The notes beneath the pieces are model-generated. The model searched no databases. It was not told where the DNA came from and saw nothing but the letters and a program-made list of their open reading frames with translations. Positions 46,804 to 58,675 of a stretch of DNA of 64,000 nucleotides are shown here, one piece after another. A program made the position numbers and the translations under genes. This stretch comes from Mesostigma viride (Eukaryota; Streptophyta; Mesostigmatophyceae; Mesostigmatales; Mesostigmataceae), in the NCBI GenBank assembly GCA_009746045.1, contig RPFO01000026.1:163501-227500 (forward strand), read 5' to 3'. Each line of letters opens with the position of its first letter. Within the stretch, counting starts at the first letter, position 1.

Positions 46804-47519
46804 CACCTTTGCCCGGACTTACAGACTTTTTTTTTGCAAACTTATACCCCGAGGCGGGGCCCGAGATTAATTAAGAGGTACCTTGAAATTAAATAAGAGA
46901 CATGCCTCTATCCAGATATATTTTTGGACGCGAGTTTCGATTGGCGTTAACTTGTAGTATTGGACGACAAGTCGACAACATGTAAGCCATGTAAGCATGT
47001 AGATTAATTCAACAATTTCACGTGAGTTGTCAAAAAGGGCTCATTTATATACCCGACTTCTCCGTTAAATCTCATCGACCGGGTTTCGAAACAACCCACG
47101 AACGCCGTAGATGCAGATCCAACGGAGTAAACAACGTCACGATCGACGCGGCGCCAAATAGGTAGTCGCCTAGGTTCCTAGCTTTACTGCGAGCCATTTT
47201 CGTGCCGCGTCGTGTACCCGTGAGATGTACCCGTGAGATGTACCCGTGAGATGCAAAATCCGCTTGCCAGACCGGGATTCCGGGAACTCCGTCCAATACC
47301 GTCGTGCAGTACCACCAATGCACTACCAATCTATCAATCGTACAATACTACGACTTAACGCCAACAGAAACTCGCCTCCAAAACTATATATTCATAGATG
47401 CACGCCTCTTATATAATTTCAAGGTACCTCTTATTTAATCTCAGCCCCCGCAGGCCGCAGACTTGTCTTCTCCCGGTCAGGGCTAAGTTTTGCAAAAAAC
47501 CAAAGTCCTAAGTCGAAAC
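46804..47519. mobile_element. ~716-bp element with long terminal inverted repeats
   Basis: Inverted arms include gagatta.ataagaggtacct at about 46862-46905 and its complement at 47400-47445. Outside these are ttttttgcaaa.cttatac-like arms. The 17-mer cattttttcctcctgtt flanks both ends (46787-46803 and 47520-47536). A 13-bp unit (tgtacccgtgaga) is repeated three times at about 47213-47251. No transposase. Long arms could indicate a Mutator-like MITE, but a 17-bp duplication is long for that. Confidence 0.55.
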
Positions 47520-47539
47520 CATTTTTTCCTCCTGTTAGG

Positions 47540-47786
47540 GTGGTGTACGCCGCTGAAAGCCACAAAATCGTCGAATGCGCTTTCCGTCGCGGACCGTGCA
47601 CGCATCGCAGTCTCCCGGCCGTGGCCGTTCTCCTATGGACCGTTTGCCTGTTGATCACGCTCAAATAAATCCTGTCATAGCGAAGATTCTGCTGCCAAGG
47701 AACTGCCCTCGGAGGCCGTTTTTTCAGTGGTCACATGTACTAGCTAGCAGTCGTACGCCGAAGCTCTGACACCCGCTTCCTGAACT
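47540..47786. other. Short spacer between the TIR element and LINE E
   Basis: Nothing recognisable is seen. Confidence 0.4.
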
Positions 47787-49990
47787 TTTGTTGTTGTTGT
47801 TGTTGTGTCCCACGCCGCACATGGGCAGCAGAGAATCTATAGTGGCCGAGGGCCGGATATAGAAAAGGTGAGAGGGGAAACGAGTATCAGCGAATCCTAA
47901 TTAAAGGTGGGCACACACACGTGTGGAGGTGACAGGTGAAAGGCTAATAGGGCGCGTTATTAGACCAGGGAAGCCAGTGGACCTGAGTCATGTCGCCGTG
48001 AGGCATAATGGTGAATACCTGATTACGGCCCAGTACAGTAGATCATGAAAAAGCTGGAGCGGGCTGGGCTTGTCGTTATTGGGCCCTGGGTCCCACACCC
48101 TGTGTTGTTCCTGAGCCAACAGCCAGTACGGTATCCGCCGGCATAGCCACATTGATTCCGGCATAGGTATATAAAGCGGCGCCGGCCGGACTACGCCGCC
48201 GCGGGTATACTCCTCGCGGACATTAAAGATGACTGTCTCGTTGCGTATGGTAGTCCAGATCGCGTATAGCATAGTAGTGCGCAGCCATATCCATTCTGCT
48301 TGGGAATCGGAAAGCTCGGTCCTTGGCCGTGTGCCAGCAATACCGAAAATGATGGTACGCACGCTAATTGGGAGATTGGGTGGCGATGCCGTCCATGCGG
48401 CCCAGATGTTAATGAGCCACTTCCAAACCCCTGGGAGATTACAGAAAAGGAACCGGTGCTCAATGGTTTCACTAGGGTGCGTGCACAGGCATGATGCATC
48501 ATGACCAAAACGCTCATCATGGATGAGCGCCGTAGCGCAGACCCCTATCGCCCTATGCATCAGAAGATGTTGTACATCAGTGGCCCTGCGGTCCACGAGA
48601 GGGTGCCTTTACCGCCAGGGTAATCAGCTTAACCCAAGTGTAGCCCGGCCATTGTATTCCCCAGCGGGCTCGGATCATGAGCGCCGGCCCGGATGGCGGG
48701 GGCTGATAGTGGTACGTATGCAACAAGATATCATAACCCCAATCTGCGGTGTACTCAAAGATACATTTGCTGATTCTGATGTCCCCCTTGGTTAAGACCC
48801 ATCCAAATTCAACCGGGTCCAGATGTAGAAAATCGAGCCGTGTGTTGCCCACGTCAGTGTAGCCATGTAATGCTCCCAACCGGGGATAATGGGTCCGGCC
48901 GGATCATGCAAGATCTTGGCACAGACCATGGGACTACGCGTATGCGGTGACTGACACTGGGAAGATGGCGTGTACGCATATAAGGTGGATAGTTGATACA
49001 GACACCCATTGTGGCCAGGAATAGCTTCCAGCAGTTGTAGTTGGAGCCCATCATGTGGCAGAACCGTCACGACTAAACCCTTGCACGCACTGAGGCGTGA
49101 CTCCGTCGGCGTAGAAGCTAACCCAGTCGCCGGTTATAATTGGCTTGCGTGGGGCAGTCATCAATGCATGCCACGCCGCTGGTATCGCACTTATAAGGGT
49201 TTGCCACGCTTGCAGGGAGGGCATGTGGGAGACCCAAGTGCTGACCTCATCGTAGCTGAGCCGTCGATACGTAGCGCCGTGCCCCAGGTAGAGGTCCAGC
49301 ACCCTGACAATCGGCGGTGACGCGCGCAGAAAGCCATCATACGGGTTGTGTCCGTGGAGAGCGCCGAGGGGCTTGTTAGTAGCGTCAGCGATTAAGTCAT
49401 TAAAAAAGAGTGGCTGCCGTGCCACCTCCTCTCGAGTAGTAGGAAAGACTAGGCGACCTGGCTTGAGCTTATTGTAACCTGTCCATATGCGCTGCCAGTA
49501 CCATGGGAGTCCTTTGTACGAAATAAGGGTGCTGCCCAGTATTCCCGCCCCCAGTTGCCACGAGGTGCCACTAGCATGGGTGGAAAGAGAGGCTAGCGTT
49601 TCACGAGCAAGCATGCAGCCGGGGTGTGTGTTTACTCCCATAAAAACAGATATCACTTGTTTAGCATACAGCGACCACAAACGCCATTGTATGTTGTGGA
49701 GCCCGAGGCCCCCGTGCACCCATGACGTACATGAAGGACATCTCTCTGTCGATCCATCCGTGTACCGTGTGGGAGATTAAGCCTTTCTGTTTCAAGAGAA
49801 AATTGCTGCCAATGCGTTGGGTGAGCTGTGTGGTGGCGTCATTGGGTGGGTGTGCTTGGCAATAATACAAAACCTTAGAGAACAAAAGTTGGTTGACGAT
49901 CAGGGTTCACCCGCGTAGGCTCATGCGGTGGACGGCCCCCCAGCGCCCTGCCGTGAGGAGAACGCCTGCAAGCTTGCCCACGTGGTTGGT
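47787..49990 (-). mobile_element. LINE E, 5'-truncated, zf-RVT C-terminus, (CAA)n tail
   Basis: The minus strand ends in a CAA tail (GTT units at 47787-47806). Before it is the 3' end ccggccctcggccactatag ... gcggcgtgggaca, shared with 18344-18535. Upstream are ORF2 remnants. No RT catalytic core is present in this copy. Confidence 0.75.
47988..49885 (-). pseudogene. LINE E ORF2 C-terminal region
   Basis: Frameshifted minus-strand pieces. 49719-49051 begins HGGLGLHNIQWRLWSLYAKQ, the post-RT motif of L1-like LINEs, and includes VSFYADGVTPQ. 49070-48577 contains GIQWPGYTWVKLITLAVKA. 48596-47988 begins DRRATDVQHLLMHRAIGV and has CLCTHPSETIEHRFLFCNLP, a zf-RVT pattern (C-x-C ... H ... C). The type differs from LINEs A and B, which lack zf-RVT. 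Non-functional. Confidence 0.75.
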
Positions 49991-50068
49991 TTAATTCATC
50001 AGGGCCGGATATATTTAGTATCGGTGGTACTTCGGTGGTTCCTTAACTGTACCTACCACCACCACCAC

Positions 50069-51031
<963 letters not shown>

Positions 51032-51122
51032 CCTCTCCCACCCATTTACTCTCCCACCGATTTACGACCGTCAGATGTGTGAATCCAACGGACCGACGGA
51101 CAGGTACACCCGTAGTCAAGCC

Positions 51123-51154
51123 GCCTCTAGTTAAACCCGGGTTTAACTAGAGGC
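51123..51154. repeat. 32-bp perfect palindrome
   Basis: The sequence is self-complementary over 32 bp, centred on ccc|ggg with arms gcctctagttaaaccc. It lies between the CAA array and the presumed 3' LTR of the Gypsy element. Its role is unknown. Confidence 0.85.
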
Positions 51155-52009
51155 CCTAGCGAAAGACGAACGAGACGATCCAGATCTCAATGCATTAACG
51201 TAAGTGTTGCTATAATACGCCATAAGCCATTGACACAACCCGTTTACTCCAGGAATAGAGGAAGGAAACACAACTACACTGCCGTGACCCAAGCCTATAT
51301 GTGTTAATTCATTTAACACACGCCGAGTGCACACACGAGGGGTAGAACGTGCATAAATGGTCACCAACGGTCCAACCCGCTCGGGCCGACATGGCCCTCG
51401 CCTACAGATGCACGCTGGTCCACTACATCTACAGATGCACGCTGGTCCACTACATTCTACCAAAGGATCAGGACCACTAGTAAAGTACGCGGCGCGGCGC
51501 CCCAAAGGCACCCAATGTACCACGGTACTGTTACGAGGACAATAGTGTCCCGGTAGGAGCTACACGTAAACCTAGGGACAACCGAGGCAAAAGACCTAAT
51601 TTACGTCCGTAACTACAACGAATTGTTACGCGACGTAACACCTCCCCCCCCACAAAGGTAGGGAGCCCTCTCCCTACGCACAGGGAGGAAAACAAGGGGT
51701 AGGAAACCTAATGCACCCAGCACACACCAACACAATCGGCAGACCATCCAAGATACAAGGCACCAACGTATTAACTCGGTCTCCACCACCACGCCGGGAG
51801 GTGTAGGTTTAGCCAGCACCAAGCCTGGTGGTAGGTTCCCCTAACTGCATGGAACAAAGTCCTTGCCGGGGGAACGGCACTGGGCAGGACACACAGAGTA
51901 AACAAATCAGTACCAAGGACCAAGAACGACCAGTCAACTGGCCAGAACGTGAGGGTGACTCTATATACCGGAGGGACAACACCCTCAGGTCGGGCCTAAG
52001 GCCCTCTAT

Positions 52010-54930
52010 CTAATGGCCATCCGTCTGGTAGGTACCACGGGAGGCCAGCAGGACATCCAGGTACGCCTGGTAGTGAGACACATCCTCAGCATTGTCGTGC
52101 CTATCTACAGTGAGGAAAACATCGGCCCACACGCCGTCAGGAAAAAGACCCAGGAAGGCCCAGTAATACCTATGCTGCGTAAGAACGACCTGGCCCCGGG
52201 CCCAGTCCAGGAAACCACAGGCAAAAAGGCGTAGGAAAGGCTCTACTGCGATCAGGCAGAGAGCCCGCAGGAGCAGGCGATGGTACCGGATCCGTGGGCG
52301 CATACCCGTCGGGAAGAACAGATCTACCAGCCCTGGGCTCCACGTTGGACGGCCACAACCGGATATGCCGAATCTCACGGGAGCGCCACCGACGGGCACA
52401 CTGTCGCGACCCGAACGTCTCGAGGTAGTCGCTAGCCCGGGGAGGAGGATGACCCCGAGAGTCCAAACCCTGGCCCGGGATGGGCGCTGGACGACGGGCA
52501 TCCCACTCTAGGATGGGCTGAAGGACCGTGCTGTACGTGGCACCCGGCACCGCAGGAAACTCTACCGTAAGGGCATCTGAGGCCATAATGCCCAGAGGCG
52601 GAGGGTAAGCCCACTGGAACCCGCCGTAGGTGTCCAAGTCATTGTGGCGCCTAGCCCAGCGATACAGGACGCGCCGAACCAGGATCTCACCCTGGAACAC
52701 CGGATCAGCTAAAATAACCATATCGAAAGGAGGCCGATCAGTCTCAACTGGTAGGCCACGGTCCCGCGGCGCCCGACACACCTGAGAGAAACCGTAGGAC
52801 ATGGGCGAAATGGCAAGCTCGGCGGAGGCGCGCGGCAGGTCACACTGGCGGCAGGCGAGCGCAGACATACCGTACCCAAAGACAGGCGTGTCGCGCGACT
52901 CCGGAGTCGCATGCACCACAGAAGGGGCCCGATCCCGATCGCCCTCTGACAACTCCCGAAGGGAATCGGCAGCGCGGGTGGCGCGAGGGTCAGAGCCACT
53001 GGACCGAACAACCGCAGCCAAAGACCGCGGGGCCGAAGGGACAGGGGCCGCCGAAGGGGTAGGAACCGGCACAGACGCAGACGGCGCTGGTACGGCAGGG
53101 GGCCGCGTCGAACCCGATGCCGCAGGGGGTCGCGACGGACCCGCCTCCGCAGCTGGCGCGCCGGTCTCTGGGGGCGGAGCACCACCAGGCCACATGTTGA
53201 AAATAGGGCCCGTGGGGACAGGCAATCCGGCATACGACTGGTTACCGTCTAAGCTCCAGTCAGGCACCGGGATCCTCTGCGGAGGACCGCCCTCCCAAAG
53301 CCTGGGAAGACCGCCCGGGTCGCTGAAGAAACCCCGCGAGGGCGGCGCTGACGTGGTGGGTGGCTCGGACGCGGCGGCGACGGGCGCGGCCGCTGGGACG
53401 GTGGACTCGCGCTGAGGCGCAGGTACGTCAGTAGCAGGCGCAGAGGTAGCCGAAGGCGTAGGAGCCGCAGCAACAGAGGGAGCCGCAGCCGCCGAGGGCT
53501 CGCGCGGCACAGACGGACCCGTAGACGCCGAGGCGACCGAAGGGGAAGGGGGCACAGCTGCGGCAGACACCCCACCTGGCGTGGCTGGAGCGTGCGCCTG
53601 GGCCGCCATGAAGGCCCCGAAGGCCGCCGTCAGGGACTGGATCTGCGCCTGCATCGCAGAAACTGTCGCCGAAAGTGGATCAGGCTCATGACCAGAGCCC
53701 AAAGGGGTAGGCTCCACCGATGCGCACAGGACCGACCTTGGTGAAGACGGGACAGGGGAAGGCGCCGACACTGAAGAGGAGGACGCCGCAGGGGAGGCCG
53801 AATACTCAGGAGAATACTGTGCCTCTACCGGCGCGTCCGTAGGAGTAGGGTCGCCCAATCCTACGCCCGCTGTCTGGTCTTCTATCTCCATGAACTCTAC
53901 TGCCCGTAGAAGGTCGCAGGGGTTCTCATCTATTTCCGCATCACCCTCGGCCGGAAGCCAGGGGAATACATCCCGTAGGCAGGAGCGGCCCACAGGGGTA
54001 GAAAGGTATAGGGGGTGGTCCCACGCGGAATGGGGTAGATTTTTGCAAGAAAAAAACGCTAGTTTCAATCGTCCGAAAAACGGACATTGCGCCGAAATTC
54101 TTGCCGAAAAATTTGCAGCCGAGCGAATTTTCCGCCGGCCGGAAAGGGTCTCTCTGCAGCTAGACCCTTCGCAAATCGTGCGAAATCGCGCAAAATTTGC
54201 TGAAATTGACCAAAACCAGGCCAAAAAAGTGTAAAATCATGCGAAATCTTGAAAATTTTGCTGAAATTGACCAAAAACTGACCAAAAAAGTGCGAATTCA
54301 TGCAAAAAAGTTCGATTGTAAAAAAATTACGACATGTAAAAAATGCGTGAATTCATGCGAAAATTTTCAAAGGGTCTCTCTGCAGCTAGACCCTTCGTGT
54401 AAAATTATGCGAAATCCTGTGAAATCGTGTGAAATTGTGTGAAATTGTGCGAAAATCGTGCGAAAATCACGCGAAATTGTGCAAAATTTTGCGGGCGTTC
54501 TCAAATCGCCAGAAAAAATTTCGAAACAGAAAGTCGAAAACAGCGTTTTTTTCTTGCAAAATGCGCGAAAAACTACCCCATTCGGCGTGGGACCACCCTA
54601 GGAAAACACCCGGGGGCACTGGAGAACCGCAGCTATCTGTCCCAAGGCTGGACAGCGGGAGCCACATCCTAACAAACAGTGTCCGGCATCGTCGAACCCG
54701 TGCAAAACAAGTTGGTGCGGTTCATCAGGGGAGGGACCGTACCACGTGACCCCGAAGAGAGCAGCCCTGACTAAACCCGCATGTTGGGCCTGGAGGGCCG
54801 GCTGCACGATGCCACCCGGAAAACTGGACCGTGACACCCAGCGGCCCGGAAGGGCCTCGAAGTACAGCTCAGGGTCCGGTAGGGGCGGGGACGGCAGCGG
54901 GCTCTCAGCCGGAGGGGTAGGCTCTGACAT
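52010..54930 (-). CDS. Extra ORF downstream of integrase (Gypsy ORF3), interrupted
   Basis: It begins at MSEPTPPAESPLPSPPL (54930), with YFEALPGRWVSRSSFPGGIV and VTWYGPSPDEPHQLVLHGFD. A TA-flanked MITE (54011-54598) then interrupts it. The middle is Ala/Pro/Ser-rich with AMQAQIQSLTAAFGAFMAAQ. The C-terminal part looks conserved: CRQCDLPRASAELAISPMSY, RVLYRWARRHNDLDTYGGFQ, then after a frame change near 52400 ARGQVVLTQHRYYWAFLGLF and DAEDV-like residues to the stop at 52010. I do not recognise a family. Position after integrase on the same strand suggests it belongs to the element. About 780 codons without the MITE; not intact. Confidence 0.5.
54011..54598. mobile_element. 588-bp MITE-like TIR element with TA ends
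   Basis: Terminal inverted repeats of ~50 bp (ggtggtcccacgc.gaatggg ... tgcaagaaaaaaacgct) are flanked by TA (54009-54010 and 54599-54600). The interior is rich in gcgaaat/caaaa motifs and has two copies of gggtctctctgcagctagac (54146-54165 and 54371-54390). No coding capacity. The TA duplication fits Tc1/mariner-type or similar MITEs. Confidence 0.7.
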
Positions 54931-55006
54931 GACGGCTGCGGAGGGGAGGGGACAACCAACCACCCGTCGACAGCAGACATAACATAAGAGAGGAGAAGGT
55001 CTACAA

Positions 55007-56640
55007 CTAGAGCTTGTGCAGGGTTTTATATTCCTGCAGCAGGCGACTACACCCATCTAGCTCACTCTCCGTATACCAGACCTTATCTACTTCACTACGA
55101 GCATACATCCACTTCACTTTATACTGACGCTGGGTACCGCGGCCCTTTTTGATATCTCTATGGGCCACGATGCTTTCTACTTCGTCTTCTACTTCCCCAG
55201 TGTCAGGGTTATGCTCTAAAGGGGCAGGCGCTAGCTCTCTACCAGCGAACGTACTAGGGTGGTACAGTTTCAGCTGGCTTCTATGGAAGGTGTTTGAATG
55301 TGTCTGCCAAGAGGTAGGGATATCGACTTTATATAAGAAATTTCCTACTCTAGACAAAACATGGAAGGGTCCTAAGAAGGCGGGCCTAAGTTTGACCTTA
55401 AGTTCTGCTTCAAACTTATGAGCAAAACGGCCAACACGGGGGCCTTCTACTAATACTAGATCTCCTATTTCTATCTCAGGTGCTCTTCTATCTAAGGAGG
55501 CACGCAACCTAGCAAGGTACTTAGACTGAGCTTTTTGGTACCCTGAGATCGCGTGGTCATGAGCAGTTTTCATTCTATCTAGTAAGGACTGTACACCTTC
55601 TACAGTATCTCGGGACACATCATCCTTGTCCCGTAGAGGACTAGCTAAGAGAGAGGTAGGAGTAAGAGGCTGTCTACCAGTATCTAGGAAGAAGGGCGTA
55701 TATCCATGCGCAGCTTGGGGACAATTGTTGAGGGAGAACTCTACCAAACATAAATAATCCTCCCAATCACTTCCCGAGCCATTAACATAGTGCCTAAGCG
55801 CTTCTTCCACTACCCTATTAAGACGCTCTACTAAATGAGAGGAGGAGGAGTGGTAGGCAGTACCGTAGGTAACCTTGGTACCGATGGCAGCGAAAAACTG
55901 CTGCCAAAAATCTGAGGTAAATAACTTATCCTTATCACTAATAAACTGCCTACTCAAACCATGATATCTGTATACATTATTGAGGTATAGGCGTGCGCAA
56001 TCACGTGCTGTGAGTTCTAAAGGACACGGCACGAGATGGCACATACGAGTAAAACGATCTATGAACACAAGGATCTGGGCATTGCCCCTATCATTCTTTC
56101 TAAAAGGTCCTACAAAATCCATCATGATAGAATCCCACGGCATGATGGGGTCAGGCAAGGTCCTAGGTTCTGCTATCTGTCCTACGTTATTGGGTTTCAT
56201 CTCCTGGCAAGATTGACAAGTTCTAACATACTCATCTACATCCTTATAAAGGGAAGGCCAGTAATAAGAGCGGGCTACTAGGTCCCGTACCCGTTTACCA
56301 CCCTGATGAGCAGCTAAGTCATGCAACTCAAAGAGCAAGGAGGAGCGACAGATAGGAGGGACATACAGGCGCCATTGAGGGGGAGAATCTGCTATCTGCA
56401 CATATAAAAACCCACCTACAAATTTACAAGGGTGCTTGCCTAATTGTTGGGGATGTGCAGCAATGGCAGCTAATGCTTCCGGCTCAGTGGCCGTAAATCT
56501 ACTAATAAGACGTTCAAGATCAGAGGTAGGCATCGCTACAGAGGTATCCAGAACAGGTTTAAAGAGATCTCCTACCGCCTTGCCAAAGAGAAGGGGAGGT
56601 CCTAGAGGGACTATGTTTTCATAAGACTTTCCTGACCTAG
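55007..56640 (-). pseudogene. Gypsy integrase with C-terminal chromodomain
   Basis: 508 residues are open from 56533, with in-frame homology up to about 56640. Zinc-binding HHCC region: FELHDLAAHQGGKRVRDLVA ... CQSCQEMKPN. Core DDE: PWDSIMMDFVGPF (D), QFISDKDKLFTSDFW (D) and SSSSHLVERLNRVVEEAL (E). A GPFHVLSRVGNFLYKVDIP segment and a chromodomain (VESIVAHRDIKKGRG ... QYKVKWMYARSEVDKVWYTE) follow, defining a chromovirus. Integrase joins cDNA ends to the host genome and the chromodomain directs it to chromatin (family knowledge). This portion is intact for 508 codons; the link to RNase H is broken by a frameshift near 56690. Confidence 0.9.
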
Positions 56641-56643
56641 TCG

Positions 56644-57519
56644 CTATATGGCTAAGCGGTATAGAAATTTTATTTTTCCCCTCCCCCCCACCGAGGCCAC
56701 GGGAAGGGCCTCACACGGGAGAGAGAGTCCTACGTGAGAAAGGAGATCAGGCATGCGAACAGCTGTATGAAAGAGGTAGGCATAGGATTCATCATCAGGT
56801 AGTTCACCATAAGGGGTTACACCCATAGTAGTAGGAACTAGAGTAGTATTGAGAACATCAAGGTCCTCGAAAAAGGAGTAATCTGCACGACGAGAGAGTG
56901 CATCTGGTACTATGTTATCTACACCCTTAACATACTGAAGTTTAAAAGGGGAAAACTGTGCTAAAAATTCCATCCAGCGCGCTTGCCGAGGGGTAAGGTT
57001 GGGTTGGGAGAGAAGATGGGTAAGGGGACGGTGATCCGTTTGGATAACTAATCTATAAGGATCTAGCTCACAGGGTTCATTCAGGCAGACATCAAATTGA
57101 GCACCTTTAAGAAAGTGCTGCCACGCGTGGCAACAATACACCACCGCTAAGAGTTCCTGCTGGTGTACGGGATAGTTACGCTCCGCAGGGAGCATTGTCC
57201 TAGAGATATACTCAATTGGCTGTAAGCCCTGACCCTGATCCTGGAGAAGGACGCCCCCTATAGCTACCTTACTAGCATCTGTAGCTACCACAAAGGGTTT
57301 AGTAGTATCCGGTAGGATGAGTACAGGAGGGGAAAGGAGTAGGGATTTTAGACACTGAAAAGCCGACTGACATTCACTACTCCAAACAAAGGGGATATCC
57401 TTCTTTAATAAATGATTAATAGGGGCTGCTATAGTTGCGAAACGCGGGATAAAACGCCTATAGTAAGAAGCAATTCCTAGAAAACTACGTACACCTTTAA
57501 CGTCGGTAGGGTAGGCCAT
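56644..57519 (-). pseudogene. Gypsy RNase H / RT connection region
   Basis: GVRSFLGIASYYRRFIPRFA (RT thumb/connection), then RNase H motifs KPFVVATDASKVAIGGVLLQ, AERNYPVHQQELLAVVYCCH, LVIQTDHRPLTHLL and VPDALSRRADYSF. The frame ends near 56690 in a C-rich run, beyond which integrase continues in another frame. Confidence 0.85.
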
Positions 57520-58661
57520 TCCTGAATTGACTTAGTTTTATCCGGGTCGGTAGCGACCCCGGCATCTGACAGAACGTGCCCTAAAAATGGGACACTCCTA
57601 CCCGAACGAACTTTAGCACGGCGCGCCCACAAAGAATTTTCAGCCATTATTTCTAATACTTTCTTTAAATCACGTAGGTGCGTTTCAAAATCAGGAGAGT
57701 AAATAAGAATATCATCTAAGTAAGCTTGAGCACAAGAACGGTCATGCTCAGATAAAGAAACAGAGGAGAAGGAAGGATCCTTTAAATCAGAGGACACCTG
57801 AGGAAGGTGAGAATTTCCCATAACAGGTCTAAGCACTTCATTCATTAACATTTGAAAAGAGGCAGGCGAGTTACAGAGTCCCATAGCCGCTACTCTAAAC
57901 TGGTAATGACCAAAAGGGGTAGCAAAGGCGGTTTTATGGCAATCCTCAGGAGCTATCCGCAACTGCCAAAAACCATCCGCACAATCCAGTACTGTGAAAC
58001 AAGTGGAACCTTTAACCTTATTAAATATATCATCAATACGAGGTAGAGGGTATTTAGACTTCACAGTAATATCATTCAACTTCCTATAATCAGTAACTAG
58101 GCGAAACTTGCCATTTGGCTTAGGAACTAACAGGACACCAGCTGAGTAGGGAGAGTTACTAGGCTCTATCAATCCTGCTTCTAATAGTGACACTAAAATC
58201 TGTTTTAGTTCCTTTAACTCGGTAGGGCCCATTCTATACATCGGAGAGTGCGTAGGAACTGCACCGTCCTTGATAACTACACGGTGTAAAACAGAACGAG
58301 GAGGAGGATAAGAAGGAGTCTTTTCTTCAAAAACTTTTGAGGAATCTATCACAGCCATGTATCTTACTATTTCATTTTCAGTAAATCCCACTCCTATTGT
58401 ATCCACTGTGTTTATATCTATATCCACACTATTATTAGTGATAGGTATCTCCTGTACTTCTAACTGAAGGAACATACATAATAAATATCCATATTCCTTT
58501 AATTCAGAACGCAACTCATCATTGGACATTAATACTTCAGGTATAGGTCTTACAGGAGGATCAACAGGTGTAGGAGGAGTAATATCTACCAAGGATAAAT
58601 TTTCCAATCTATAATGACGTTCCGGTACCCAGTAAGAGCTATCTGGAAACCAAATGACCAT
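57477..58661 (-). pseudogene. Gypsy reverse transcriptase
   Basis: RT motifs: LEAGLIEPSNSPYSAGVLLV, GKFRLVTDYRKLNDITVKSK, PLPRIDDIFNKVKGSTCFTV, DCADGFWQLRIAPEDCHKTA, FRVAAMGLCNSPASFQMLMN and AQAYLDDILIYSPDFETHL (YLDD), then VPFLGHVLSDAGVATDPDK. A frameshift near 57510 separates it from the RNase H frame. Its upstream frame was continuous with protease before the 58676-61533 element inserted; joined at a single TTAA the frame runs through. Confidence 0.9.
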
Positions 58662-58675
58662 GGTATCATAATTAA

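Noticed and set aside
52170-54224. 684-residue protein starting at 54224
   Set aside because: The first ~70 codons are read from the nested MITE (54011-54598), so this is not the natural start of the Gypsy extra ORF.
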